A DNA stretch of 64,000 nt from Microvirga arsenatis (GCF_009910705.1 NZ_JAAAXJ010000009.1:87206-151205); one strand, 5' to 3'; shown: positions 15,232-24,072, counted from the stretch's first letter. Numbers and translations: made by a program. Notes: generated by a model not told the origin, from the letters alone.

Positions 15232-15605
15232 TTCCTACAACGAGACAGATTATAATAGAACGCAGCCATCTTGGTTGAACTCCGTCGAAAAATCCAGCCC
15301 GGACCTACAGAAAAGGTGGCAATGGTTCCCATGAGGCAATGAGCGAGTGTTCTGTAGTTCGCCCCTCGAAAACTGCTGCCCTGAGCTTTCCCTTCGTCTT
15401 CATCGATCATGAGGAGGATTTTTGGGCTCGTCATCGCCAACATTCCGTAGAGGAGATGGCAGCAAAACCGCAGAAACATTGGGTTTTCATTCAATCGTTG
15501 CAGCGGCGGGGCTTCACGATTTTGCAAGCTGGGCCGTTGAGGCTATAGTCCCTCCGGAGCAGGACGCGGGCGGGAGCCCCCAATTCTGCAAACGAGGAAC
15601 TCACC
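15232..15605. other. Divergent intergenic region, no gene seen
   Basis: 374 bases between the sensor operon (minus) and the BA14K-like gene (plus). A 99-codon frame on the minus strand lies here but has no ribosome binding site and codon use unlike the neighbours. I see no convincing terminator or RNA gene. The BA14K-like gene has GAGGAA before its ATG. Confidence 0.45.
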
Positions 15606-16025
15606 ATGCGCAAATTGCTCACCACCCTGATCGGCGCGGCGATGCTGGTCTCCGCCCTGCCCGCCGCCGCAAGCCCCTTCCAGACCCGGCCGCTGCCGCA
15701 GGTCGACCGGGCTTACCCGAATGAGGGCTACACCCAATATTATTACGAGCGCCGCGTCTATCATCACCGCCCCTATTACCGGCATCGGTACTACCGGAAC
15801 GACGGGGCTGCGGTCGCCGCCGGAGTGGCCGGCCTTGCCGCAGGCGCCCTGATCGCCGGCGCGATCGCAAGCCAGGCTCAGGCGCAGCCCGCCGCTCCCC
15901 CGCCGCCCGGGGTGGTCGATCCGCAGGTGGCCGCCTACTGCGCCCGCAAGTACCGCTCCTACGACCCGGCGACAGGCACGTTCCTCGCCGGCAACGGCAT
16001 GCGCTACGTCTGCACCTATCCGTAA
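15606..16025 (+). CDS. BA14K-like secreted protein
   Basis: 139 residues. Signal peptide (1-22), a Tyr/His/Arg-rich segment (YYYERRVYHHRPYYRHRYYR), a glycine/alanine membrane-like stretch (AAVAAGVAGLAAGALIAGAIA) and a C-terminal module YCARKYRSYDPATGTFLAGNGMRYVC, the hallmark of the BA14K family. The Brucella namesake is an immunoreactive, lectin-like protein; in free-living relatives the role is unknown. A terminator follows at 16049. Confidence 0.82.
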   Translation: MRKLLTTLIGAAMLVSALPAAASPFQTRPLPQVDRAYPNEGYTQYYYERRVYHHRPYYRHRYYRNDGAAVAAGVAGLAAGALIAGAIASQAQAQPAAPPPPGVVDPQVAAYCARKYRSYDPATGTFLAGNGMRYVCTYP

Positions 16026-16048
16026 CCGTCATCGGATCCAGCCGAGAG

Positions 16049-16078
16049 CCCTGCCGCATCCCCTGCGGCAGGGTTTTT
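16049..16078 (+). terminator. Terminator after the BA14K-like gene
   Basis: 10-bp perfect stem CCCTGCCGCA / TGCGGCAGGG, 5-base loop, followed by TTTTT. Confidence 0.88.
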
Positions 16079-16201
16079 CCATCCGCGCGCCGACGCGGCG
16101 CCTCCCTTTATCTTGCGGGACCGCGCCTTAGATCGAACAAGCAGGCGGCTCTTGCAGATTTCATGCCCTGGAGCGGCACACGAAAGGTTCGGGAACAGCT
16201 C

Positions 16202-16477
16202 ATGGCTCAAGACACGACGGGTACCGGGACGATGATCCCGCCCACCGAAGCCGCCCTCTTCACGTCCGGCAACATGACGGAACTCGAACTGGTCCTCCCG
16301 GACATGGGCGACAGCGACCTGCCGGAAATCGCGATCTTCCTCGTGGCCTGCGCCATGCGCTTCCACAGCGATCCCGATTTCGTTCAGGAGCAGCTCGAAT
16401 GGCTCGTGCGGGCCCATGACGAGGAAGTGGACGAGGGCCTCAGGCCCGACCAGCTGAACTCCGCCAACGACGATTGA
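16202..16477 (+). CDS. Small acidic protein, function unknown
   Basis: 91 residues, strongly acidic, with a central hydrophobic segment EIAIFLVACAMRFH and a helical C-terminus. Start uncertain: ATG 16202 is used because the frame is well supported from there; another ATG lies at 16163, and neither has a strong ribosome binding site. No recognised family. It converges on the L,D-transpeptidase gene with an 18-base gap. Confidence 0.55.
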   Translation: MAQDTTGTGTMIPPTEAALFTSGNMTELELVLPDMGDSDLPEIAIFLVACAMRFHSDPDFVQEQLEWLVRAHDEEVDEGLRPDQLNSANDD

Positions 16478-16495
16478 TCGTCCGAGGTCCCGGAC

Positions 16496-17485
16496 CTAGT
16501 CCAGAAACTCGACGGGCGTCCCCTTCTCCACCATCCCGGCGAGTTCCGCCACGTCCCAGTTCGTCAGCCGGACGCAGCCCTGCGAATAGGCCTTGCCGAC
16601 CTTCTCGGGCTCGGGCGTGCCGTGAATGCCGAAGGACTCCACGGACAGATCGATCCAGGTGCTTCCCACCGGATTGTTCGGGCCCGGCTTGATCTCGAAC
16701 TTCTCCTTCGCCCTCACGCCCTTGAAGGCATAATCCGGATTGTAGGTGTAGTTCGGGTTGCGGGCGACGGCCCGGACCGTGTGCGAGCCGCTCGGCGCCG
16801 GCTTCTCCTCGCTGCCGATGGAGGCGGGATAGACTGCGATAATCGTGCCGTCCTTACCCAGCGCGCGCAGAACATGCTCGCTTTTCACCACCTCGATCTT
16901 CGCAGCCTTCCCCCGATCCTTGCGGGCCTCGGCGCTCGCCGCAACGTTCGCGACGGTGATCGCGGTGCCGGCCTTGTCGAGGGGCTTGCCGGGGTTGAGA
17001 GCCTTGAGCAGGTCGACATCCATGTGAAACTTCTCGGCCAGGAGCTCCTCCGGACCGGAATAGGCAAGCCGATCGAGCTTGGCCTGATCTTCCAGCTTGT
17101 CCGGGATCTCGGCGAAGGGGCCTTTCACGTCCTCCTCGGTGATCGTGTATTCCGTCAGGACGGGCTCGGCCGAGGTCTCCTTGAGCTTCGACCAGACCTC
17201 CTGGTCGAGGGCTCCGTCCACCTTGACGCCGCGGGCCTTCTCGAAAGCCTTGATCGCGTTCTGCAGGTTCTCGCCATTGTGGCCGTCGATGACGCCAGGC
17301 GAGAAGCGGGCGCGGTCGAGCAGCACCTGCGCCTTGACCAGGACGGGATCGAGCTCCTTCCCCTTGCCGCTCCCGGCCGACCACTCGGCCGCGTTCACCT
17401 TGTCGGGCTCCAGCTTCTGGGACGCAGCCAGAACGGAGCTCGAGAGGAGCAAAAGCCCTAAAGCTGCGGATGCGACGGTCTTCAT
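16496..17485 (-). CDS. L,D-transpeptidase (YkuD) with peptidoglycan-binding domain
   Basis: 329 residues. Periplasmic enzyme forming 3-3 crosslinks or attaching proteins to peptidoglycan. Signal peptide 1-21; a peptidoglycan-binding-1-like helix bundle (about 50-105, with FSPGVIDGHNGENLQNAIKAFE); a linker; then the YkuD domain with catalytic H288 in HGTPEP and C304 in SQGCVRL. Start ATG 17485 with GTGGAG upstream. It lies 63 bases downstream of an extensin-like gene on the same strand, suggesting joint action on the cell wall. Confidence 0.92.
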   Translation of the reverse strand: MKTVASAALGLLLLSSSVLAASQKLEPDKVNAAEWSAGSGKGKELDPVLVKAQVLLDRARFSPGVIDGHNGENLQNAIKAFEKARGVKVDGALDQEVWSKLKETSAEPVLTEYTITEEDVKGPFAEIPDKLEDQAKLDRLAYSGPEELLAEKFHMDVDLLKALNPGKPLDKAGTAITVANVAASAEARKDRGKAAKIEVVKSEHVLRALGKDGTIIAVYPASIGSEEKPAPSGSHTVRAVARNPNYTYNPDYAFKGVRAKEKFEIKPGPNNPVGSTWIDLSVESFGIHGTPEPEKVGKAYSQGCVRLTNWDVAELAGMVEKGTPVEFLD

Positions 17486-17548
17486 GGGAACTCCACGGAA
17501 CATGCTGCTGAATCGACAAAGCCGTGGCGGGCAGCCTGTTCCCGGCGC

Positions 17549-18292
17549 CTATTGGCAGATCCGGTAGTCGCCCTTGCGCTGGCGCAGGTCGAGATGGAGG
17601 TGATCGCCATGGGCGGCATCGGAGCCCGGCCCCAGCACGGTGGTGAAGATCGGGCAGGCCGCTTTCCGGACGGATTCCTGAAAAGCCGCCTCCGGTGAAT
17701 TCTCGGGATGGGAGTCGATCGACAGGGGAGCCCTCTTGGCGAACTCGAAGCCCATGACGTCGACACCGTTGCCGAAGGCGTGCTCGCTCAGCTTCTCCCC
17801 GTTGCGCTGGTCCCGGCATTGATAGGAGGTCCCGATGAGAAGCTTCGTGGGGGCGCTCTGGAACTGACGCTCGGCCTCCGGTGCGACCGCCTCCTTCATC
17901 CATTTGGAAAGCTGCTCCGCCACCGGGCAGGCCATGAGCGAGGGGGGCGCCACCTGGACGTCGTCGGCGAGCGCGGACAGAAGAACCGGGTTCTCGATGC
18001 TGCAGCTCTTCTCCTGCACCGGCGGACGGCTCTCGAACTTCAGCCCGAGTTCGGCAAGGCGCGCGAGGCAGGCGGCTTCGGGATCGTCCGCATCCGGAGC
18101 CTTGGCTTCGGCAGGAGCCTCGCCCGGTGCAGGCTTCTCGGACCGCGCCTCGTCGGTTTGGACCGGCGGGCGATCGGGCCGGGGCGGCGGCAGAGGCGGC
18201 GTGGGGGCTTGCGCTGCAGCGGAAAGCGCCAGCAGCAGCGCCAGGGCGGAAGCGCCGCCCATCCGCCATGTCATCCGGCGCCCGCAAGCCAT
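17549..18292 (-). CDS. Extensin-like C-terminal domain protein (M15-type motifs)
   Basis: 247 residues. Signal sequence to about residue 30, a proline-rich segment (PTPPLPPPRPDRPP) and a C-terminal extensin-like domain. The latter has SEHAFGNGVDV (H171, D178) and HGDHLHLDL (H231, H233), the same layout as the zinc ligands of M15/VanY D,D-peptidases, so a wall-peptide hydrolase is a reasonable inference. Start: ATG 18292 directly follows GGAGGT; an ATG at 18307 is an alternative. It pairs with the L,D-transpeptidase downstream. Confidence 0.82.
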   Translation of the reverse strand: MACGRRMTWRMGGASALALLLALSAAAQAPTPPLPPPRPDRPPVQTDEARSEKPAPGEAPAEAKAPDADDPEAACLARLAELGLKFESRPPVQEKSCSIENPVLLSALADDVQVAPPSLMACPVAEQLSKWMKEAVAPEAERQFQSAPTKLLIGTSYQCRDQRNGEKLSEHAFGNGVDVMGFEFAKRAPLSIDSHPENSPEAAFQESVRKAACPIFTTVLGPGSDAAHGDHLHLDLRQRKGDYRICQ

Positions 18293-18422
18293 GCCACCTC
18301 CGATCATACAGTCCCCTGCTCTATAACCCTCATGCGCCGTGCATGAGTTCCCGATCAGGCTTCCGCGCGACTTGTTCTCCCGGCCGGATGCACCAAAATT
18401 CATGGAACGATGGAGGATCCCG

Positions 18423-18938
18423 ATGGGGGCGTTCCCGGAGGTAGAGAGCGGTTCCAACAAGAGCCTGACGCTGGCCTCGCACCTCAGCCCGACGCGTGAA
18501 GCCTCCTGCACGAAGCGCGTCGCGGAGCTTGAGGCCCGGATCGCCCGCCTGCGGAGCGAGCTCGAGGAGGCCGAGGCGGAACTGGAGCGGGAAAGGCTGC
18601 GGCTGCCCGCACCCGGCGATTTCGTCCGCTGTCCGATGACCAACTTCTACGGACGCGTGACCAAGGTGACGCCCCGCCCGCACGGTCGCCCCTGGGTCGA
18701 GATCGTTCCCTACCTGGGTCCGGACCTGCCGGGCCATTCGGCCATGGATCTCTTCGACAGCTGGGAGCTGATCGACCCGCCCGCAGCAGCGGACCCGGGC
18801 GACGGCTCCCCGAGACTGCCCACGATTGCGCCCTTCATGACGATGAAGTTCCCCTCCACGGAGCAGGCACAGGACGGTGACGATCTCGAGGATTCCCTCA
18901 AGCGCCTGCTCAGGCCGTCCGCCGGGGCGCCGTTCTAG
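18423..18938 (+). CDS. Coiled-coil protein, function unknown
   Basis: 171 residues. A strongly predicted coiled coil at about 32-62 (KRVAELEARIARLRSELEEAEAE), followed by a conserved-looking globular part (RCPMTNFYGRVTKVTPRPHGRPWVEIVPYLG) and an acidic tail. ATG 18423 follows GGAGGA; upstream ATGs at 18339 and 18402 lack a site. No signal peptide, so cytosolic. I do not recognise the family. Confidence 0.65.
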   Translation: MGAFPEVESGSNKSLTLASHLSPTREASCTKRVAELEARIARLRSELEEAEAELERERLRLPAPGDFVRCPMTNFYGRVTKVTPRPHGRPWVEIVPYLGPDLPGHSAMDLFDSWELIDPPAAADPGDGSPRLPTIAPFMTMKFPSTEQAQDGDDLEDSLKRLLRPSAGAPF

Positions 18939-19147
18939 CGCGTCAGCCGGAAGCGATTGCGCGACTCGGGCGCTGCCTCGCAGGAGCGGCAAGCCTTGCT
19001 TGCGCGTGACACGGCCTGCGCCTGCAACATTTCCAGGTATGTGGCGTTTGCCCTGCGGTTCCGGGGCTCACCACCCTGCGAACCTCCGATGCGCGGCACC
19101 CGGAAGCTCTCGAGGCTCAACAGTCCCTTCTGCACCTGCCAGCGCAT
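18935..19147 (-). CDS. Possible small basic protein with a CXXC motif
   Basis: 70 codons, basic, with CRSC near the C-terminus; the stop overlaps that of the convergent coiled-coil gene in CTAG (18935-18938). In favour: it fills the otherwise empty 240-base gap before the AAA+ ATPase gene. Against: no ribosome binding site at this ATG or at 19180, the short length, and the GC-rich context in which such frames arise by chance. Treat as a candidate only. Confidence 0.25.
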   Translation of the reverse strand: MRWQVQKGLLSLESFRVPRIGGSQGGEPRNRRANATYLEMLQAQAVSRASKACRSCEAAPESRNRFRLTR

Positions 19148-19178
19148 GCACGAATGCTGGACCGATAGGATGGACGCC

Positions 19179-21455
19179 ATGGCAGACGACGGGCAAGGTG
19201 TACGGCTCCAGGTGGCGAATGCCCGACCCGCCGATTCCGGCCGAGGCATCGCCCGCATGAGCCGACAGGCCCTGGCCGAGATCGGCGTTCAGGAGGGGCA
19301 GCCCGTCGAGATCATCGGCAAGCGCCATACCACCGCCATCGCCGTCACGCCCTATCCGGAGGATGAGGGCCTCGCCATCGTCCGCCTCGACGGCCTTCAG
19401 CGCGTCAATGCCGGCGTGGGCAGCGGCGATCATGTGGAGGTGAGGCGGGCGGAGGTTCGCCCGGCGACGCGCGTGGTTCTCGCCCCAGCCCAGAAGGGCT
19501 TGCGCCTGCAGGGATCGGGCGATGCCCTGAAGCGCACGTTCTCCCAACGCCCACTCATGGCCGGAGACGTGATCTCCACCTCCGTGTACTCGCCGCGCGC
19601 GGCGGATCCGCGGCTGCCCGACGAGCTGCGCGGCCTGCTGAACATCCCGGCCTATGGCCTTCAGGAAATCCGCCTCGTCGTGGTCGCGACCCAGCCGCGC
19701 GGCATCGTTCATGTGACGGCGGAGACCGAGATCGAGCTGCGCCCGCAATTCGAGGAGCCGCGCGAGGCCCGGCGCGCCGACGTGACCTATGACGATATCG
19801 GCGGCCTCGGCAGCACGGTCGATCAGCTGCGCGAGATGGTGGAGCTGCCGCTGCGCCATCCCGAGCTGTTCCAGCGCCTCGGCATCGACCCGCCGAAAGG
19901 CGTGCTGCTCTACGGCCCTCCCGGCACGGGCAAGACCCGCCTCGCGCGGGCGGTCGCCAACGAGACGGAGGCGCAATTCTACCATATCGCGGGCCCCGAA
20001 ATCATGGGCCGGCATTACGGCGAGTCCGAGCAGCGCCTGCGCCAGGTGTTCCAGGAGGCGCAGCAGAATGTGCCGGCCATCATCTTCATCGACGAGATCG
20101 ACAGCATCGCGCCCAAGCGCGGGGAGGTCACGGGCGAGGTGGAGCGGCGCATCGTGGCCCAGCTCCTCACCCTCATGGACGGGCTGGAGCCGCGCCAGAA
20201 CATCGTGGTGATCGGCGCCACGAACCGGCGCGAGGCCATCGACGAGGCTCTGCGCCGGCCGGGACGCTTCGACCGCGAGATCGTGATCGGCGTGCCGGAC
20301 GAGGTCGGCCGCCGGGAGATCTTAGGGATTCATACCCGCGGCATGCCCCTGGCCCAGGATGTCGATCTCGATGAGGTCGCCCGCACGACCTACGGCTTCG
20401 TCGGCGCGGATCTCGCCGCCCTCTCCCGCGAGGCCGCCATGGATTCGCTGCGGCGGATCCTGCCGGGGGTCAACCTGCGGGACGGGATCCCGATGAACGT
20501 TCTGGAAAGCCTGCAGGTCACGCGTCAGGATTTCCAGAACGCCATGAAGCGCGTGCAGCCTTCGGCCCTGCGCGAGATCATGATCCAGGTGCCCACCGTC
20601 ACCTGGGACGACATCGGCGGGGTCGATGAGGCACGCACGCGCCTGCGCGAGGGCGTGGAGCTTCCGCTCAGGAGTCCGGAATCCTTCCGTCGCCTCGGGA
20701 TCAGGCCTGCCAAAGGCTTCCTGCTCTTCGGCCCGCCCGGGACCGGCAAGACCCTGCTGGCCAAGGCGGTCGCCCGCGAGGCTCAGGCCAATTTCGTGGC
20801 GACGAAATCGTCGGACCTGCTGTCCAAGTGGTACGGTGAGTCCGAGCAGCAGATCTCGCGGCTCTTCGCCCGCGCCCGACAGGTCGCGCCGACGGTGATC
20901 TTCATCGACGAGATCGATTCTCTGGCTCCCGTACGTGGCGGCGGCCTCGGCGAGCATGCAGTCACCGAGCGGGTGGTCAATACGATCTTGGCCGAGATGG
21001 ATGGTCTCGAGGAGCTGCAGGGTGTCGTGGTGATGGCGGCGACGAACAGGCCTAACCTCATCGACCCTGCCCTGATGCGGCCGGGCCGTCTCGACGAGCT
21101 GATTTACGTGCCCGTTCCCGATGCCAAAGGCCGCCGGCACATCCTCGGCATTCACACCAAGGCCATGCCGCTGGGACCCGATGTGGATCTGGACACCATC
21201 GCCGAACGGACCGACAGATTTACCGGCGCGGATCTCGAGGATCTGACGCGCCGGGCCGGTCTCCTCGCCTTGCGGGAATCGCTGCAGGCCCAGACCGTGA
21301 CGATGGCCCATTTCGAGCAGGCCCTGCGCGAAACCCGCCCCTCCGTGACGCCGGAGATGGAGCGGGAATATGAGGAACTGGTCGGCACCCTCAAGCAGGT
21401 CGGCCCCCAGCGCCAGTCCATCGGCTTCCTGCCCCTCAGGCAGGCGGCCGAGTGA
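19179..21455 (+). CDS. CDC48/VAT-type AAA+ ATPase
   Basis: 758 residues. N-terminal double-psi-barrel domain (about 1-185, with ARPADSGRGIARMS and DGLQRVNAGVGSGDHVEV), then two AAA+ modules. D1: Walker A GPPGTGKT at about 246-253, Walker B IIFIDEID at about 301, arginine finger region RRPGRFDREI. D2: Walker A at about 518-525, Walker B VIFIDEID near 573, NRPNLIDPALMRPGRLDE. Complete and the same length as archaeal VAT and eukaryotic p97, which unfold proteins or pull them from complexes. Such genes are sporadic in bacteria and may have come from archaea. ATG 19179 follows AGGA; ATG 19170 is possible. No dedicated partner is nearby. Confidence 0.92.
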   Translation: MADDGQGVRLQVANARPADSGRGIARMSRQALAEIGVQEGQPVEIIGKRHTTAIAVTPYPEDEGLAIVRLDGLQRVNAGVGSGDHVEVRRAEVRPATRVVLAPAQKGLRLQGSGDALKRTFSQRPLMAGDVISTSVYSPRAADPRLPDELRGLLNIPAYGLQEIRLVVVATQPRGIVHVTAETEIELRPQFEEPREARRADVTYDDIGGLGSTVDQLREMVELPLRHPELFQRLGIDPPKGVLLYGPPGTGKTRLARAVANETEAQFYHIAGPEIMGRHYGESEQRLRQVFQEAQQNVPAIIFIDEIDSIAPKRGEVTGEVERRIVAQLLTLMDGLEPRQNIVVIGATNRREAIDEALRRPGRFDREIVIGVPDEVGRREILGIHTRGMPLAQDVDLDEVARTTYGFVGADLAALSREAAMDSLRRILPGVNLRDGIPMNVLESLQVTRQDFQNAMKRVQPSALREIMIQVPTVTWDDIGGVDEARTRLREGVELPLRSPESFRRLGIRPAKGFLLFGPPGTGKTLLAKAVAREAQANFVATKSSDLLSKWYGESEQQISRLFARARQVAPTVIFIDEIDSLAPVRGGGLGEHAVTERVVNTILAEMDGLEELQGVVVMAATNRPNLIDPALMRPGRLDELIYVPVPDAKGRRHILGIHTKAMPLGPDVDLDTIAERTDRFTGADLEDLTRRAGLLALRESLQAQTVTMAHFEQALRETRPSVTPEMEREYEELVGTLKQVGPQRQSIGFLPLRQAAE

Positions 21456-21507
21456 GCCGATAACACGGTGCATGATCGCGCACCGCCGCCAGACCTTTCC
21501 GCACACC

Positions 21508-21540
21508 AAAAAGGCGTGGGCTCATAGCCCACGCCTTTTT
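21508..21540. terminator. Bidirectional terminator
   Basis: 15-bp perfect stem (five As, then GGCGTGGGCT, and the matching arm ending in five Ts) with CAT loop between the convergent AAA+ ATPase and the secreted repeat protein. Confidence 0.92.
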
Positions 21541-21557
21541 CTGCAGCGACGCAGGGT

Positions 21558-21992
21558 TTACTGCGCGCAGGCCACCGGGATACGCGTGTCCCGGTCGTTC
21601 GGCTCGAGCACCGTGCGGCACGGCACGCCGTTCACGTAGCGGATCTCATGCGGAGCGGCATAGGGGAACGGGGACACGGGCGTTCCGGAGGCAGGAGCGC
21701 CCATCATGCCGCCCGTCGGCGCGGGAGCGATGCTGCCGGTCGCAACCACATCGCCCGTCATCGGAACCGCAACGCCAGCGACGGGACCCGCGCAGGCGAC
21801 CGGAATACGCGTATTGCGGTCGTTGGGATCGAGCACGGTGCGGCACGGCACCCCGTTGATCCAGCGGATCTCATGCGGAGCCGCAAAGGGGAAGGGAGAA
21901 TTGGGCGTGCCGGAGGCGGGCTGGGCCAGGGCCGAGCCGATGCCGCCCAGGGCCATGAATCCGGCGCCGGCGAGAATAGCCAATTTCTTCAT
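21558..21992 (-). CDS. Secreted protein with a duplicated 44-residue cysteine module
   Basis: 144 residues. Signal peptide 1-23 (ALA-Q). Residues 25-68 and 100-143 are near copies: 38 of 44 positions are identical and the six changes are mostly conservative (W/Y, I/V, D/E, F/Y). Each module holds PASGTP, SPFPFAAPHEIR, NGVPCRTVL, PNDR and IPVACA with two cysteines 17 apart, which could form a disulfide. A Gly/Pro/Met linker of 31 residues joins them. Start ATG 21992 with GAGGAG. The single-module version may be a small periplasmic family of unknown function. Confidence 0.78.
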   Translation of the reverse strand: MKKLAILAGAGFMALGGIGSALAQPASGTPNSPFPFAAPHEIRWINGVPCRTVLDPNDRNTRIPVACAGPVAGVAVPMTGDVVATGSIAPAPTGGMMGAPASGTPVSPFPYAAPHEIRYVNGVPCRTVLEPNDRDTRIPVACAQ

Positions 21993-22219
21993 CGTTCATC
22001 TCCTCTGTTTTGCTTGGCGATAGGCATTTGCCATCAATGACAGAGACTAAAACGCATTCGCCTCGGATGGTTTCCGAGAGGATTTGCAATGCACGACGTT
22101 GTGATCGTCGCACCAGCAGGCCCATAACACTTTCATTGCGAAGTTTGATCTCAGGAACTGCAAAGCCTGTTTGCCACTCGACTGAAACTTGACAGCAGGT
22201 GACCAGAGATAGTCTGCCG

Positions 22220-23107
22220 CTATTCTAAACTATGGCTCGGTCTCGTCGCCAGCCAAAGCCCGCCGGCAACGCCGATCAGTCCCACAAGGATGCCGGGTGT
22301 GAACGGCTCGCTCAGGATCAGCGCTCCGAGCACGGCCGCCGTGATCGGGCTCAGGGACAGGAAGACGGTGACCCTTGTCGGCGTCGTGTTCTTGAGCGCC
22401 CAGAGCCACAGGACGTAGCCGATGCCGCTCGACAGCCCGATGAAGATCACCGCCAGAATGCCCTGCATCGTAAGGTCAGAAGGCTGCGTGTAGAGCCCCT
22501 CCATCCCCGCCGGCACGGACAGGAATGCGACGGAGGCCAGCATGGCCCATGCGCCGACGGGCAGAGTCGGGTAGCGGGCGAGATAGGGCCGGTAGAGCAC
22601 CGAGCAGACGGCTCCGCTGAACGCGGCGGCGAGCACGAGCAGCGCGCCGATCCACTCGCCCGCCGCAGTTCCGGCGAACAGCGGCTCGCCCAAGGCAATT
22701 CCGACGCCCACGATTGTCAGGACGACACCGGCCGCTTTCGCGCTGGTCAGGCGCTCGCGCCCGAGCAAGGCGGCGATGATCATGGTCATGAGCGGAAAGG
22801 TCGCGAAAAGAAGGGCGGCCCGGGTCGACGAAATGAACTGCAGGCCGAGATTGAGCAGCGCGATGAGAATGCCGAATTGCACGATGCCGAGGGTCATCAC
22901 GGCGATGAGGTCGCGGGGTGCGATCCGCGCCCGCTCCGCGATCAGCAGCAGCGGGACGAGGCAGAGAACGGCGATGCAATAGCGCAGGAAAGCCAGGGAG
23001 GCCGGTCCGATCTCGTGAATGACGAAGCGGCTCGCCACGAGGGCGGCGCCGACCTGCACGCCCGTCGCCGCCGCGGCCAGAAGGGCCAGCGTCTCGCGAT
23101 GTCTCAC
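22220..23107 (-). CDS. EamA-family (DMT) transporter
   Basis: 295 residues, ten predicted membrane helices in two EamA repeats of about 140 residues; typical ends are VASRFVIHEIGPASLAFLRY in the first and LSPITAAVLGALILSEPF in the second. Members export amino acids, metabolites or drugs. Start: GTG at 23107 overlaps the TGA of the MarR-GNAT gene as GTGA, so the two are translationally coupled and the exporter probably removes the ligand sensed by the MarR domain. Confidence 0.85.
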   Translation of the reverse strand: MRHRETLALLAAAATGVQVGAALVASRFVIHEIGPASLAFLRYCIAVLCLVPLLLIAERARIAPRDLIAVMTLGIVQFGILIALLNLGLQFISSTRAALLFATFPLMTMIIAALLGRERLTSAKAAGVVLTIVGVGIALGEPLFAGTAAGEWIGALLVLAAAFSGAVCSVLYRPYLARYPTLPVGAWAMLASVAFLSVPAGMEGLYTQPSDLTMQGILAVIFIGLSSGIGYVLWLWALKNTTPTRVTVFLSLSPITAAVLGALILSEPFTPGILVGLIGVAGGLWLATRPSHSLE

Positions 23108-24042
23108 AGGGTGAGGTCCCAGGTCTGGCCGACGAGATCCTTGCCGAAGGAGCGATGCGCCTCCTCCTTCACCAAGCGGAACCCTGCAGCCTGATAGATC
23201 CTGCGCGCCGAGACGAGCACGTCGTTGGTCCAGAGCGTCAGGGTCCTGTAGCCCTTGGCCTTCGCAAATCCGATGCACTCGTCCACGAGGCGGCGCCCGA
23301 TGCCGAGTCCTCTTGCGGACGGCTCGACGTATAGCAGCCGGAGCTTTGCGACTTCCGGCGAGTGACGCACGAGGAACACGCTGCCGACGACCTCGCCCTC
23401 CCGCTCCGCGATCCAGCAGCGTTCCCATATCGGGTCATAGGCTTTGACGAAGGCGGCGGCAATCTCCGCCACCAGAGCCTCGAAGGACTCGTCCCAGCCG
23501 TATTCCTGCGCGTAGAGCACGCCCTGCCTGTGAACGATCCAGCCGATGTCGCCGACTTGGAGCGAGCGCAGAATGTACGGCTCTTCGGGTTTCCGGATCG
23601 GGTCGAGGAGACGCTCGATGGTGCTCACGGCCTGTAAAAGGCTTTCCCGCTCGCTTGCCGAGAGCCCGGACAGCATGGCTGCCACCTGGGCGGCCGATGC
23701 GCGGTCGAGGGGCTGGAACGTGGTCCGGCCCGCATCGGTGAGCGAAACGAGAACCTGTCGCCGATCCTCCGCCGAGCGCGACCGGTCGATCAGGCCGCGG
23801 CCCTCGAACCGTCGCAGGATCCGGCTGAGATAGCCGGCATCGAGCCCGAGATCTTGGCCGAGCGCAGCCGCCGTCAGGGGGCCGCGGTAGGCCAGTTCGT
23901 AGAGAACGCGCACCTCGGTCAGCGAGTACTCGCTGTCGAGCAGCCCCTCGTTCAGGAGCCCGATCTGGCGCGTGTAGAAGCGGTTGAAGCGTCGGATCCG
24001 GTCGACCTGGTGATCCGCCGGCGGCGTCGGCATGCGAGACAT
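23104..24042 (-). CDS. MarR regulator fused to a GNAT acetyltransferase
   Basis: 312 residues. Residues 1-145 are a MarR winged helix (LTEVRVLYELAYRGPLTAAALGQDLGLDAGYLSRILRRFE, then the wing RSAEDRRQVLVSLTDAG). Residues 155-312 are a GNAT domain with LLYVEPSARGLGIGRRLVDECIGFAKAKGY and the ARRIYQAAGFRLVKEE end block. Two-domain proteins of this type are known in bacteria; the pairing suggests detection and acetylation of the same toxic amine. ATG 24042 follows GGGGAGG. Directly upstream is a 25-bp perfect palindrome, the probable autoregulatory operator. Confidence 0.9.
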   Translation of the reverse strand: MSRMPTPPADHQVDRIRRFNRFYTRQIGLLNEGLLDSEYSLTEVRVLYELAYRGPLTAAALGQDLGLDAGYLSRILRRFEGRGLIDRSRSAEDRRQVLVSLTDAGRTTFQPLDRASAAQVAAMLSGLSASERESLLQAVSTIERLLDPIRKPEEPYILRSLQVGDIGWIVHRQGVLYAQEYGWDESFEALVAEIAAAFVKAYDPIWERCWIAEREGEVVGSVFLVRHSPEVAKLRLLYVEPSARGLGIGRRLVDECIGFAKAKGYRTLTLWTNDVLVSARRIYQAAGFRLVKEEAHRSFGKDLVGQTWDLTL

Positions 24043-24072
24043 GGGTGCCTCCCCTGCCGGACAGGATCGAAC

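Noticed and set aside
15228..15527. 99-codon minus-strand frame between the sensor operon and the BA14K-like gene
   Set aside because: No ribosome binding site, atypical codon use for the region, no recognisable domain.
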